A stretch of 64,000 nt of DNA, taken from positions 248,001 to 312,000 of the forward strand of contig NZ_BBJH01000003.1 in the NCBI RefSeq assembly GCF_000739775.1, given 5' to 3'. Shown here piece after piece: positions 35,785 through 45,004 of this stretch. The translations under genes were made by a program, and so were the position numbers. The stretch comes from Paraburkholderia heleia NBRC 101817 (GTDB lineage Bacteria; Pseudomonadota; Gammaproteobacteria; Burkholderiales; Burkholderiaceae). A model generated the notes under the pieces. That model made no database searches and was not told where the DNA came from. It was given only the letters and a program-made list of their open reading frames with translations. The number at the start of each line of letters is the position of its first letter. The first letter of the stretch is position 1.

Positions 35785-35969
35785 CGGCGGGCCCGTCCCC
35801 GCGCTTACCCCCGCGTTTATCTCATATCAAACGATGATCGCCGCATCTCGAATGCGTGTTTGACGTGCGATTTCGTCCTTCGTAGCCTCGTCACGTTTTG
35901 CTTCGGACACCGGCCAGCGCGTTGATCACGCTATCGCGCCGTCGTGCCGGTCAATCGGAACGAGGAACC

Positions 35970-36794
35970 ATGTCGGATCACCACGGCTTTGCCGGCCTCG
36001 CGCGCTGGCTGATCGCGCACCGCTTCGAAACCATTCCCGCCGACGCGCTGACGGCGGGCAAACAATGCGTGCTCGACGGCGTCGCATGCCTGCGGGCCGG
36101 ACACGGTGCAACTGCGGGCGATGCTGCGCGCGCTGGCGCCGCATTCGGTTGCCGCCGAAGGCGCGATTCCGCTCGGCGGCGGCCTGCTCGACGCCGCGCT
36201 CGCCTGCGCGCACCAATCGTCGAAAAGCGGCCGCGATCTGCTGCACGCGATCGTCGTAGCTTACGAAGCGTCGCTGCGGATCGGCACGATGCTCTGCCCA
36301 GGCGAGGCCGCGCCGTCGAAGGACATCGGCTACGCGACCTGGCAGACCTTCGGCGCGTCGAATTCAAACCGTGGGCGTGTTGCCGATGGGCGCACCCCGC
36401 GCTCGAAGGCGCGCTGCAAATGAAGCCGCGCGTTCCGCTCGGGCAGATCGATGCGATCGAGGTGTATTCGTTCAAGGAATTCGTCGATACGCTCGACTCG
36501 CCCTTTCCGACCAATCTGATCGATGCGCAATTCAACGCCCGCTTTCTGATCGCGTCGGCCTTCGTCGCCGACGATCTCAACGACGCGCTGCGCGAACCCG
36601 ATTTCGCATCACCGGCAATTCGCGCGCTGTTCGCGAAGATCCGCGTGCATCACGAACCGGCGTTCGACGTGCAGCACCGCGCCGACGGTTCCCGCCACGA
36701 AACGCTGCTCGCGGAGCCGCTCGGCTCGCATCGCCGCGCGCCGATATCGCCCGAGGCGACGCGCGCCAAGTTCAACCGACGCTCGCGCCGCTGA
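35970..36794 (+). pseudogene. MmgE/PrpD family protein, frameshifted and internally deleted
   Basis: CGAGGAACC precedes ATG 35970. The first frame gives GLARWLIAHRFETIPADALTAGKQCVLDGVACLRAG, the N-terminus of MmgE/PrpD (2-methylcitrate dehydratase-like). At about 36095 the similarity moves to the +1 frame (AALACAHQSSKSGRDLLHAIVVAYEASLRIGTML ... GYATWQTFGA), then near 36360 back to the original frame (FKPWACCRWAHPALEGAL ... VDTLDSPFPTNLIDAQFNARFLIASA). The central part is missing, so about 275 codons remain of some 450. The 3' end overlaps the convergent IclR gene by 23 bases. Confidence 0.85.
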
Positions 36795-37515
36795 TGTCGT
36801 TCGCGGCGTTGCGCACCGCGCGTCCCCATTCTTCGATCCGCTCCGGATCGAAGCGCGAACCCGGCATCGAGAAGCACACGCTCGCCACCGCGACGCCGTT
36901 GCCGTCGAACACCGGTGCGCCGATCGCGTAGATCTGGTGACGGTACTGGCCGAGATTCACGGAATAGCCGCGCTCGCGAATGCGCTCGAGCTCCTCGCGG
37001 ATCAGCGCCGGATCGTTGATGGTGTTTTCGCCGTACTTCGGCAGCTCGCGCCCGAGGATCGCCTCGATCTGGCCGTCGTTCATGTGTGCGAGCACCGCAA
37101 GACCGTTGGCCGTCGCGTGGAACGGCGACACGTTGCCGATCGAATACGCGGTGCGCACGAACTGCTTGCACTCGGTTTCCTCGATCAGAACCATCGCCGT
37201 CGTGCCGTCCGGAATCGACAGATGAACGGTTTCGTTGACGAGGTCGCACAGGTCCTGCATCGGCTGGCGCGCGGCTTTCTGCAACGCACCACCCTTCAAC
37301 GCAATGGGCCGTACACCGACCACCCGCGCGCCGATTTCCCAGCGCGTCACTTCGGTGCCGGCCTGGCGCAGCCAGCCCGCTTCCTGAAACGTCATCAGCA
37401 CGCGCTGCACGCTCGATTTCGGCATCTTCAGCAGCTTCGACAGTTCGCTGACGCCGATCGGCTGATGCTGAGAGATCGTTTCGATGATCTCGATGCTCTT
37501 GAGAAGACTGTTCAT
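36772..37515 (-). CDS. IclR-family transcriptional regulator
   Basis: The 247-residue regulator has an N-terminal winged HTH (SLLKSIEIIETISQHQPIGVSELSKLLKMPKSSVQRVLMTFQEAGWL, about 3-50) and an IclR effector domain (NETVHLSIPDGTTAMVLIEE, SPFHATANGLAVLAHM, GYSVNLGQYRHQIYAIGAPVFDGNGVAVASVCFSMPG). It is divergent from the polyamine-type ABC/hydantoinase operon and most likely controls it. A strong palindrome abuts its start codon. Confidence 0.93.
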   Translation of the reverse strand: MNSLLKSIEIIETISQHQPIGVSELSKLLKMPKSSVQRVLMTFQEAGWLRQAGTEVTRWEIGARVVGVRPIALKGGALQKAARQPMQDLCDLVNETVHLSIPDGTTAMVLIEETECKQFVRTAYSIGNVSPFHATANGLAVLAHMNDGQIEAILGRELPKYGENTINDPALIREELERIRERGYSVNLGQYRHQIYAIGAPVFDGNGVAVASVCFSMPGSRFDPERIEEWGRAVRNAANDISGASVG

Positions 37516-37596
37516 TTTTGATCCCTTGCGATCAAAAGGCTTGCATGCTAATTTGTACCGTATAAAAGCACGGCGTGCCGTATTGTGGCACACAAT
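37516..37596. promoter_or_regulatory. two palindromic operators between iclR-type gene and hydantoinase operon
   Basis: TTTTGATC (37516-37523) and GATCAAAA (37530-37537) form an 8-bp inverted repeat with a 6-base spacer touching the regulator ATG. A second palindrome, ATTGTG-GCA-CACAAT, spans 37582-37596. The spacer between them holds GTACCGTAT and GTGCCGTAT direct repeats. The first probably serves autorepression; the second lies 79 bases before the plus operon start. Confidence 0.6.
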
Positions 37597-37674
37597 CGAA
37601 GTCTGTGCAAAAGCGTGATTGCCGCGAATCCTTCATCACCGATTGTCGGGATCCTTCACCGAGCTGGGAGAACC

Positions 37675-38730
37675 ATGGAGTTCATCGCCTCGAAAGTCCG
37701 TCGTCCGTCGACACTGCTTCTCACCAGCGCCCTCGCGCTCGCCTGCCTGGCGGTTTCGACGGCCGCGTTCAGCGCGGATCTCACCGTCACCGCGTTCGGC
37801 GGCACGTGGGAAAAGGCCTATCGCAAATGTTTCGTCGAGCCGTTCGAAAAGAAGACCGGGAAGACCGTCGACGTGACGCTCGGCAATCCGCTGCAATGGG
37901 TCAATCAGGTCGCAGCGAACCCCGCCAGGCCGCCGATCGACGTGATGGTGAGCACGCCGGAAGCGACGTATATCGCGATCGAGCGCAAGCTGCTCGATCC
38001 GGTCACCGTGAAGGACGTGCCGAATCTCGCGCAACTCGATCCGCGCCTCGTGCAGTACGGCCATGGTTACGGCTTTCCGATCACGTACGGCGATTTCGGC
38101 CTGATGTACAGCGTGAAGCGCGTGAAGCATCCGCCGAAGTCGTGGAAGGAGTTCGTCGACGGCGTGGTCGCGGGCAAATATCAGGCAGGCATCCCGGACA
38201 TCAATTACGTTGCGACGCCAGCGGGCCTCATCACGCTTTTCAACCAGATCTACGGCGGCTCGCCGACCAACATCCAGCCGGCGCTCGATCAGGTCAAGCG
38301 CATGCGCGACAGCAAGAACGTCACGTTCTTCAGTGAGCCGAACGCGCCGCTGAACGCGATCCGCAACGGCGACATCGACATCGCGATGTACTACGACGGC
38401 CGCGCGTGGAGCGAACACGACTCCACCAATCCCGACATCGCGTGGATCAACCCGGCGCCCGGCTCGGTGGCGTTTCCGAACATGGCGGTAAAGGTGAAGA
38501 ACGGCTCGCCGCTCGGCACGCAATTTCTCGACGAGCTCGCGTCGGCGCAAGGGCAGTCGTGCTTCGCCAACGCGATGCAGTACACCGCGTCGAACACCAG
38601 GGTCACCTACGACGCCAAGGTCAAACCGCGCATCGCCACCGTCGACAAATCGATCTGGGTGAATTTCGAGGACATCGGCAAGTACGTGCCGCAATGGATC
38701 GAGAGCTGGAACAAGCAGATCGGTCACTGA
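37675..38730 (+). CDS. ABC transporter substrate-binding protein, polyamine/PotD type
   Basis: The 351-residue protein has a Sec signal (LLLTSALALACLAVSTAAFSA, cleavage near residue 34) and a family 1 periplasmic-binding fold: LTVTAFGGTWEKAYRKCFVEPFEKKTGKTVDV, YGFPITYGDFGLMYSVKRVKHPPKSWKEF, PLNAIRNGDIDIAMYYDGRAW. The style is that of PotD-like proteins for polyamines, spermidine or GABA-like solutes. It opens a six-gene plus operon with hydantoinase subunits and the PotABC-type importer. Confidence 0.92.
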   Translation: MEFIASKVRRPSTLLLTSALALACLAVSTAAFSADLTVTAFGGTWEKAYRKCFVEPFEKKTGKTVDVTLGNPLQWVNQVAANPARPPIDVMVSTPEATYIAIERKLLDPVTVKDVPNLAQLDPRLVQYGHGYGFPITYGDFGLMYSVKRVKHPPKSWKEFVDGVVAGKYQAGIPDINYVATPAGLITLFNQIYGGSPTNIQPALDQVKRMRDSKNVTFFSEPNAPLNAIRNGDIDIAMYYDGRAWSEHDSTNPDIAWINPAPGSVAFPNMAVKVKNGSPLGTQFLDELASAQGQSCFANAMQYTASNTRVTYDAKVKPRIATVDKSIWVNFEDIGKYVPQWIESWNKQIGH

Positions 38731-38791
38731 AAGGCGCAACGCGCACGCGCAGGCGCCGCATGGCAAATCCGGAGAAAGGCAGAGGAAGGCA

Positions 38792-40831
38792 ATGGGCTTG
38801 AGAATTGGAGTCGACATCGGCGGATCGTTCACGGATTTCGCCGTGCTGGACGAGGCAACGCGCACCACGCGCACGCTGAAAGTCTTTTCGCGACCGGACT
38901 CGCCCGGCAGCGAAGTGATCGACGGGATGCAGGGACTGCGCGAGCGTTTCGGCATCGATCCGCACGACGTCGCGTATTTCACGCACGGCACCACGGTCGG
39001 CGTGAACGCGGTGGTGATGCGCAAGGGTCTGCGCCTCGCACTCATCACCACGCGTAATTTCGAGGACGTGCTCGACATTGCGCGCCTGAAGATTCCCGAC
39101 ATGTATCACCTGATGTCGCGCCGGCCCGAGCCGCTCATCACGCGCGATCGCGTGTTCGGCGTCGACGGCCGCATGCGTCCCGACGGCACCGAAGAAGCGC
39201 CGATCGACGAAGCCAGCGTGCTGGCCGCGCTCGCCGCGCTGCAGGCCGCGCAGTGCGAAGGCGTGGTGATCTCGCTGCTGCATTCGTATCGCAATCCGGT
39301 GCACGAACAGCAGGTCAAGGCGATCATCGAGAAAGCCGCACCGGGTTTCTTCGTGTCGTGCTCGCACGAAGTCTGGCCGATCATCCGCGAATACGAACGC
39401 ACCGTGACCGCGACGATCGGCGGCTACGTGCAGCCGCGCGTGTCGGATTACCTGACGCGTCTGCAGGCCGCGCTCGCCGAAAGCGGCGTCGGCGCGGATC
39501 TCAAGGTGACTAAATCGAACGGCGGCGTGATGAGCGCCGAGAACGGCAAGAGCAACTGCGTGCAGATGATCCTGTCCGGCACCGCGGCGGGCGTGATCGG
39601 CGCGTCGTATCTGGCGGGCATGTGCAGGATCAAGGACTGCATGAGCCTCGACATCGGCGGCACCACGGCCGACGTCGCGCTGATCGTCGACGGCAAGCCG
39701 CAGTACGCGACCGGCGAATACATCGGCGACTTCCAGATCCACATTCCGTCGGTATCCGTATCGTCGATCGGCGACGGCGGCGGCTCGATTGCCTGGGTCG
39801 ACGATTTCGGCGTACTGAAGGTCGGCCCGGAAAGCGCCGGCTCGAATCCGGGTCCGGTGTGCTATGGCCGCGGCGGCACGCGCCCGACCATCACCGACGC
39901 GTTCGCGGTGATCGGCGTGCTGGGCCGCGCATCGCTCGGCTACAACGCGGTGAAGGTCGACGTCGACGCCAGCCGCCGTGCGATCGAACCGCTCGCGCAA
40001 CGCCTCGGCATGGAGGTTCACCAGACCGCTTCGGCGATCATCGAGGTCGCCGTGTCCGGCATGTACGGCGGCGTGAGCCGCATCGTGTCGCGCTTCGGCA
40101 TCGATCCGCGCACCTTCTCGCTGATGCCGTTCGGCGGCGCGGGTCCGATGCTCGGCGGCTTCCTCGCGCGCGCGCTCAACATGAAGCATCTGATCGTGCC
40201 GACCACGCCGGGCGTGCTGAGCGCGCTGGGCGGTCTGATCGCCGATACGAAAAACGACTTCGTGCGCACCACGTATTACCCGCTCGACGCGGCCTCGCTC
40301 GACAAGCTGTCCGGCGATCTCGCTACGCTCGAGCAACAGGCGCGCGAGTGGATCGTCAAGGAAACCGGCTCGGACGCAGGCGCGGAAATGTCGGTTTCGG
40401 CCGACATGCGCTATCGCGGCCAGTCGTTCGAAGTCGATACTCCACTCGATCCGCAATCGATCCGCAACGGCGACATGGCGACCATCGCCGACGCCTTCCA
40501 CCGCGAGCATCACCGTCTGTACGGACACAGCGACGCCGCATCGCCCGTGCAGGTGGTCGCGCTGCGTCTCGTGATCAGCCTGCCGACGCCGAAGCCGGAA
40601 ATGCCGAAGATCGCGAGAGGCGAAGGCGCACCGAAGGTCGAGGCCATGATCGACGTCTATCTGGACGGCGAATGGCGCATCGTGCCGCTCTATCACCGCT
40701 CCGTGTTGCTGGCCGGTCACCGTTTCGACGGCCCCGCGATCATCGCGCAGGACGACACGACCACCTGCGTGCTGCCCGGCTGCGAAGCGGTCGTCGATGA
40801 ATACGGCAACCTGCTGCTGTCGGCGCAATGA
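38792..40831 (+). CDS. hyuA: hydantoinase/oxoprolinase family subunit A (ATP-dependent amidohydrolase)
   Basis: The 679-residue subunit holds the ATP site: IGVDIGGSFTDF (phosphate 1, residues 6-15), YFTHGTTVGVNAV, SLDIGGTTADVALI (phosphate 2) and LMPFGGAGPML. With subunit B such enzymes cleave cyclic amides (N-methylhydantoin, 5-oxoproline, lactams) with ATP hydrolysis in the cytoplasm. Related pairs act as caprolactamase and 2-pyrrolidone hydrolase. GAGGAAGG precedes the ATG; subunit B follows after 30 bases. Acetone carboxylase-type activity is less likely, as no third subunit is present. Confidence 0.93.
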   Translation: MGLRIGVDIGGSFTDFAVLDEATRTTRTLKVFSRPDSPGSEVIDGMQGLRERFGIDPHDVAYFTHGTTVGVNAVVMRKGLRLALITTRNFEDVLDIARLKIPDMYHLMSRRPEPLITRDRVFGVDGRMRPDGTEEAPIDEASVLAALAALQAAQCEGVVISLLHSYRNPVHEQQVKAIIEKAAPGFFVSCSHEVWPIIREYERTVTATIGGYVQPRVSDYLTRLQAALAESGVGADLKVTKSNGGVMSAENGKSNCVQMILSGTAAGVIGASYLAGMCRIKDCMSLDIGGTTADVALIVDGKPQYATGEYIGDFQIHIPSVSVSSIGDGGGSIAWVDDFGVLKVGPESAGSNPGPVCYGRGGTRPTITDAFAVIGVLGRASLGYNAVKVDVDASRRAIEPLAQRLGMEVHQTASAIIEVAVSGMYGGVSRIVSRFGIDPRTFSLMPFGGAGPMLGGFLARALNMKHLIVPTTPGVLSALGGLIADTKNDFVRTTYYPLDAASLDKLSGDLATLEQQAREWIVKETGSDAGAEMSVSADMRYRGQSFEVDTPLDPQSIRNGDMATIADAFHREHHRLYGHSDAASPVQVVALRLVISLPTPKPEMPKIARGEGAPKVEAMIDVYLDGEWRIVPLYHRSVLLAGHRFDGPAIIAQDDTTTCVLPGCEAVVDEYGNLLLSAQ

Positions 40832-40861
40832 GCGCACACTGAACTCCGAAGGACCCAGACA

Positions 40862-42871
40862 ATGACATTCAACCGATCCGTTCTGCAGATTTTCGCCAAC
40901 TACTGCGTGGCGGCCGCGGAGAGCATGGCGCACACGCTGATGCGTACCGCGCACTCGGCCTTCGTCAAGGAAACCGAGGACTTCTCGTGCACGATCATGA
41001 CGCCCGAGGGGCTCACGTTCGCGTCGCCGAAGACGCTCGGCGCGACCTGGTATCCGGGCCTCGACTTCGGCTCGGTGATCGAGGCAATCGATCACTACGA
41101 ACCCGGCGACATCGGCATGACCAACGACGCGTACAGCGGCTATGTCGCCACGCACACGCCCGACGTCATGATGTGGAAGCCGGTGTTCTACGACGGCGAG
41201 ATCGTCTGTTACGTCGGCGGCCACATCCATAACACCGACATGGGCGGCGCGGTGCCCGCCTCGCTGTCGCGCACGCTCACCGAGATCTATCAGGAAGGCA
41301 TCCGCTGGGCGCCGACCAAGATCATGCGCAAAGGCGTGCTCGACGAAACGCTGCTCGATCACATGGCGATCAACGTGCGCGCCCCCGAGCAGAACCGCGG
41401 CGACCTGAAGGCGCAGATCGCCATGCTGATGACCGGCGAGCGGCGCGTGCTGGAGATCATCGAGCGCTTCGGCGTCGAGGGCTTCAAGGCCGGCATGTAC
41501 GCGATGATCGATTACTCGGAAGAACAGGCGCGCGCCATCGTCGCCGCGATGCCGGACGGCGAGTACTTCTTTGCCGAATACGCCGACGAGGACTCGGTGA
41601 ACGGCAAGCCGCTGCGCGTCGCGCTGAACCTGAAGGTCGAAGGCGAATCGCTGGTGCTCGATTTCACGGGCAGCGATCCGCAGCTCAACTCGTCGCTGAA
41701 CATGCCGACCGGCGGCAAGGAGCGTCACGTGCTCGCGCTGGTCGGGCTGAACTATGTGCTCTATTCGCTGCATCCCGATCTGCTGCTCAACGCCGGCATG
41801 CTGAAGGTCGCGCGCTGCGTGCTGCCGGAAGGCACGATCATGAACTGCGTGCCGCCCGCCGCCGTCGGCATGCGCAGCCTCACCTGCAAGGTCGCGCAGA
41901 ACGTCACCTTCGGCGCGTTCTCGATGGTCTGTCCGGAGCGGCTGCCCGCATGCCCGGCCGGCGGCATGTCGATTCTCAACGTGCGCACCGTCGACAGCGA
42001 CGGCCGCACCGTGATCGCGGCGATCGGGCCGGTCGGCGGCGGCGCGGGCGGCATGATCAGCGCGGACGGCTCGGACGCGTCGGGCGCGAACGTCGCGTTC
42101 CTGCGCAACACGCCGGTCGAGATCAACGAAGCCGAAGTGCCGATCCGCATCCTCAAGTACGGCATGGTGCCGGGCAGCGCGGGCGCGGGCCGGCATCGCG
42201 GCGGTCTCGGCACCGTGATGGAGTTCCGCGTGTTCTCGCCGGGCACGCTGGTCACCGCGCGCAACCGCGACCGCTCGCGCTTCGCGTCGTGGGGCGTGCT
42301 GGGCGGCAAGGCGGGATCGAATTCGCGCTTCACGCGTAATCCGGGCACCGGGCACGAGGAAAACCTCGGCGTCACCGATCTGGTCGTCTGCGGCCCGGGC
42401 GACGTGATCCGTCTCGAAGGCTGCGGTGGCGGCGGTTACGGCAATCCGTACGAGCGCGATCCGCAGAGGGTCGCCACCGATGTAAAGCGTGGCTATCTGA
42501 GCGAAGCCGAAGCGCTGGCACAGTACGGGGTGGTGCTGAACGCCGGCGAAGTCGATGCGGCGGCAACCGCCGCGAAACGCACCGCGCTTGCCGCCGACGC
42601 GCCGAATGCGGCGGTCGAGCATTTCGACTACGGCGCGGCGCGCAGCAGTTACGAAGCGCGCTGGACCCGCGAGCGTTACGCGGTGCTCACCGAGATCCTC
42701 GCAGCCGCGCCGGTCGTCTGGCGTCACTTCCTCAAGCACAAGATCTTCGACGCGTTCGATGCATGGGAGGCCGACGGCCGGCTGCAACCGGGCGCTCAGG
42801 CGATCCACGAAATCTTCCGCGAGGTCGCGGCCAGGTATCCGCAGTTGATCGAAGTGCAGCGCGCGGCCTGA
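40862..42871 (+). CDS. hyuB: hydantoinase/oxoprolinase family subunit B
   Basis: The 669-residue subunit shows the hydantoinase B core: RSVLQIFANYCVAAAESMAHTLMRTAHSAFVKETEDFSC, GDIGMTNDAYSGYVATHTPDVMMWKPVF, VGGHIHNTDMGGAV (metal/active-site region) and AGAGRHRGGLG. It forms the catalytic complex with subunit A. About 110 residues beyond the usual family end (from about 560) form an extra C-terminal region, present in some family members. The ABC importer genes follow after 64 bases. Confidence 0.93.
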   Translation: MTFNRSVLQIFANYCVAAAESMAHTLMRTAHSAFVKETEDFSCTIMTPEGLTFASPKTLGATWYPGLDFGSVIEAIDHYEPGDIGMTNDAYSGYVATHTPDVMMWKPVFYDGEIVCYVGGHIHNTDMGGAVPASLSRTLTEIYQEGIRWAPTKIMRKGVLDETLLDHMAINVRAPEQNRGDLKAQIAMLMTGERRVLEIIERFGVEGFKAGMYAMIDYSEEQARAIVAAMPDGEYFFAEYADEDSVNGKPLRVALNLKVEGESLVLDFTGSDPQLNSSLNMPTGGKERHVLALVGLNYVLYSLHPDLLLNAGMLKVARCVLPEGTIMNCVPPAAVGMRSLTCKVAQNVTFGAFSMVCPERLPACPAGGMSILNVRTVDSDGRTVIAAIGPVGGGAGGMISADGSDASGANVAFLRNTPVEINEAEVPIRILKYGMVPGSAGAGRHRGGLGTVMEFRVFSPGTLVTARNRDRSRFASWGVLGGKAGSNSRFTRNPGTGHEENLGVTDLVVCGPGDVIRLEGCGGGGYGNPYERDPQRVATDVKRGYLSEAEALAQYGVVLNAGEVDAAATAAKRTALAADAPNAAVEHFDYGAARSSYEARWTRERYAVLTEILAAAPVVWRHFLKHKIFDAFDAWEADGRLQPGAQAIHEIFREVAARYPQLIEVQRAA

Positions 42872-42897
42872 CGCCCGCTCCGCCGCGTCGAGTCCCC

Positions 42898-42921
42898 ACG
42901 TCAATTACGTCACTCACGTCA
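42898..42921. repeat. three ACGTCA direct repeats with 9-base period
   Basis: ACGTCA occurs at 42898, 42907 and 42916 in the spacer between hyuB and the ATPase gene, just before GAGGTGAA (ribosome site). It may be a short tandem duplication or a protein-binding array. Confidence 0.6.
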
Positions 42922-42935
42922 CTCGAGGTGAAGCG

Positions 42936-44117
42936 ATGTTGCAATCCGCCAACCCGCTCCCCGCAACTGCGGTGAACGCCGATGCGCCCGCCGTGCCGTC
43001 GCGCTCGCAGCCGTTGTCGCTCGACGGCATCAGCAAGCGTTTCGGCGCGATCACCGCGCTGGAACAGCTGTCGCTGGAAGTGCGCGCGGGCGAGCTGGTC
43101 GCGCTGCTCGGTCCGTCCGGTTGCGGCAAGACCACGACGCTGCGCCTCATCGCCGGATTCGAGTTCCCCGATACCGGCGCGATCCGGATCGCCGGACGCG
43201 ACGTGACGAACCTGCCGCCGAACAAACGCGGGCTCGGCATGGTGTTCCAGAACTACAGCCTGTTTCCGCATCTGACGGTGGCGGAGAACATCGCGTTCGG
43301 GCTGCGCATGGCGGGTGTGCCGAAACGCGATCGCGGCGCGCAGGTCGCGCGCATGCTCGACATGATCCGCCTGCCTGCGTTCGGCGATCGACGCATCGCG
43401 CAAATGTCGGGCGGCCAGCAGCAGCGCGTCGCGCTGGCCCGCGCGATCGTCACGAATCCGTCGGTGCTGCTGCTCGACGAGCCGCTCGGCGCGCTCGACA
43501 AGAACCTGCGCGAGAACATGCAGTTCGAACTGAAGTCGCTGCAAAGCCGGCTCGGCATCACCAGCGTGATGGTCACGCACGATCAGGAAGAAGCGCTCAC
43601 GATGAGCGATCGCGTCGTCGTGATGAACCACGGTCGCATCCTGCAGTCCGGCACACCGAACGAGGTCTACGACCGGCCGCGCACGCGCTTCGTCGCCGAA
43701 TTTCTCGGCGCGGCCAACATCCTGCCGTTCTCGGTGCTGCGCGGCGAAGCGAACTGGCTCGAGGTGTCGATCGGCGAGCCGCGCAGCCCGGCGCCGGCGC
43801 GCTGCCGCGTCGCGCATGCGCTGCGCCGCCCGCTCGCGCCCGGCGCGACCGGCAAACTCGCGGTGCGCCCCGAGAAGCTGCGCCTCGCCGACGCGCGTCC
43901 CGACGACATCCGTTTCGACGGCGTGGTCGCCGCGCGCGTGTTCCGCGGATCGCAGCACGCCTATCGCATCGACGTGCCCGCGCTCGGCCAGACGCTCGGC
44001 GTCTATCAGCAAGCCGCCGCCGCCGCGCTCGAACCGGGTCACGCGGCCAGCGTCTTCGTCTGTCCCGACGATCTGGTCGTGCTCGAAGCCGAACCGCACG
44101 GCGCAGACGCGCGATGA
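42936..44117 (+). CDS. ABC transporter ATP-binding protein, PotA type
   Basis: The 393 residues comprise an N-terminal nucleotide-binding domain (Walker A GPSGCGKTT at about 65, Q-loop QNYSLFPHLTV, signature MSGGQQQRVALARAI, Walker B VLLLDEPLGALD, H-loop VMVTHDQEEAL) and a C-terminal TOBE-like regulatory domain (LAVRPEKLRL and after). It energises the polyamine-type importer. GAGGTGAA lies five bases before the ATG; the permease start overlaps its stop by four bases. Confidence 0.95.
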   Translation: MLQSANPLPATAVNADAPAVPSRSQPLSLDGISKRFGAITALEQLSLEVRAGELVALLGPSGCGKTTTLRLIAGFEFPDTGAIRIAGRDVTNLPPNKRGLGMVFQNYSLFPHLTVAENIAFGLRMAGVPKRDRGAQVARMLDMIRLPAFGDRRIAQMSGGQQQRVALARAIVTNPSVLLLDEPLGALDKNLRENMQFELKSLQSRLGITSVMVTHDQEEALTMSDRVVVMNHGRILQSGTPNEVYDRPRTRFVAEFLGAANILPFSVLRGEANWLEVSIGEPRSPAPARCRVAHALRRPLAPGATGKLAVRPEKLRLADARPDDIRFDGVVAARVFRGSQHAYRIDVPALGQTLGVYQQAAAAALEPGHAASVFVCPDDLVVLEAEPHGADAR

Positions 44118-45004
44118 GCTCACTGACCACACTGCCGCGCGCGACGCGGCGCCCGCGCCGGTGGATCTCGCCGTATCTCGTGCTGTGCGCGCCCGCGCTC
44201 GTCGTGCTGGCGATCTTCTTCGGCATGCCGCTGTATGAAAACGCGCTGCGCAGCGTCGGCATTTCGGCGATTCCGGGCGCGCACCCGGCGTTCACGCTCG
44301 CCTACTACCGCAAGCTTTTCACCGACCCGTACTACGTCGGCATCATGTTCGAGACGCTGAAGGTCAGCGTGCTGACGACCTTCTGGTGTCTGATCGCTGG
44401 CTATCCGGTCGCCTACTTCATGGTGCGGCGCGCGGGACGTCTCGCCGGCCCGCTGATGTTCGTGTTGATCATGCCGCTCCTCACGTCGATCATCATGCGC
44501 ACGTTCGGCTGGAATGTCCTGCTCGCGCGCCACGGCCTGGTCAACGACGCGCTGCTCGCGCTCGGCGTCATCGACGCGCCGCTGCGCATGACCCAAAGCC
44601 CCGCGATCGTCTATCTCGGCAACGTCCACGTGATGGTGTCGTTCATGGTGCTGTCGATCATTCCGGTGCTGCGCTCGGTCGACCGGCGTCTCGAAGAATC
44701 CGCGCGCGTGCTCGGCGCGGGGGCATGGCGCGCGTTTTTCCTCGTCACGCTGCCGCTGTCGGTCGAAGGAATCGTCACCGGCTGCCTCATCGTGTTCATG
44801 ATCGTCAACGGCAGCTTCATCGGCTCGCTGCTGCTCGGCGGCGGCACGGTCGTCACGCTGCCGCTGCTGATCTTCCAGCAGTTCAGCCAGTCGCAGGACA
44901 TGGGACTCGCGAGCGCAATGGGCAATCTTCTGTTGATCGTCGTGCTGGTGTGTCTGTATGTGCAAGGCCGCTTCATCGGACGAAGCAAGGAGGCGCGCCC
45001 ATGA
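44114..45004 (+). CDS. ABC transporter permease, PotB type
   Basis: A 296-residue inner-membrane permease with six helices, first at about residues 20-42 (YLVLCAPALVVLAIFFGMPLYENAL), the GYPVAYFMVRR segment of polyamine permeases, and the coupling loop ESARVLGAGAWRAFFLVTLPLSVEGI. It overlaps the ATPase gene and the next permease by four bases each, so all three are translationally coupled. Confidence 0.95.
   Translation: MSSLTTLPRATRRPRRWISPYLVLCAPALVVLAIFFGMPLYENALRSVGISAIPGAHPAFTLAYYRKLFTDPYYVGIMFETLKVSVLTTFWCLIAGYPVAYFMVRRAGRLAGPLMFVLIMPLLTSIIMRTFGWNVLLARHGLVNDALLALGVIDAPLRMTQSPAIVYLGNVHVMVSFMVLSIIPVLRSVDRRLEESARVLGAGAWRAFFLVTLPLSVEGIVTGCLIVFMIVNGSFIGSLLLGGGTVVTLPLLIFQQFSQSQDMGLASAMGNLLLIVVLVCLYVQGRFIGRSKEARP

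Noticed and set aside
40862..42871. HyuA/HyuB as acetone carboxylase subunits
   Set aside because: The small gamma subunit is missing and the context is amine and semialdehyde metabolism with importers, which fits cyclic amide hydrolysis better.
38621..42904. A minus-strand open frame of more than 1400 codons opposite hyuA and hyuB
   Set aside because: It is His/Arg/Asp-rich low-complexity translation antisense to two clear family genes, as expected in high-GC DNA. No domain is recognisable.
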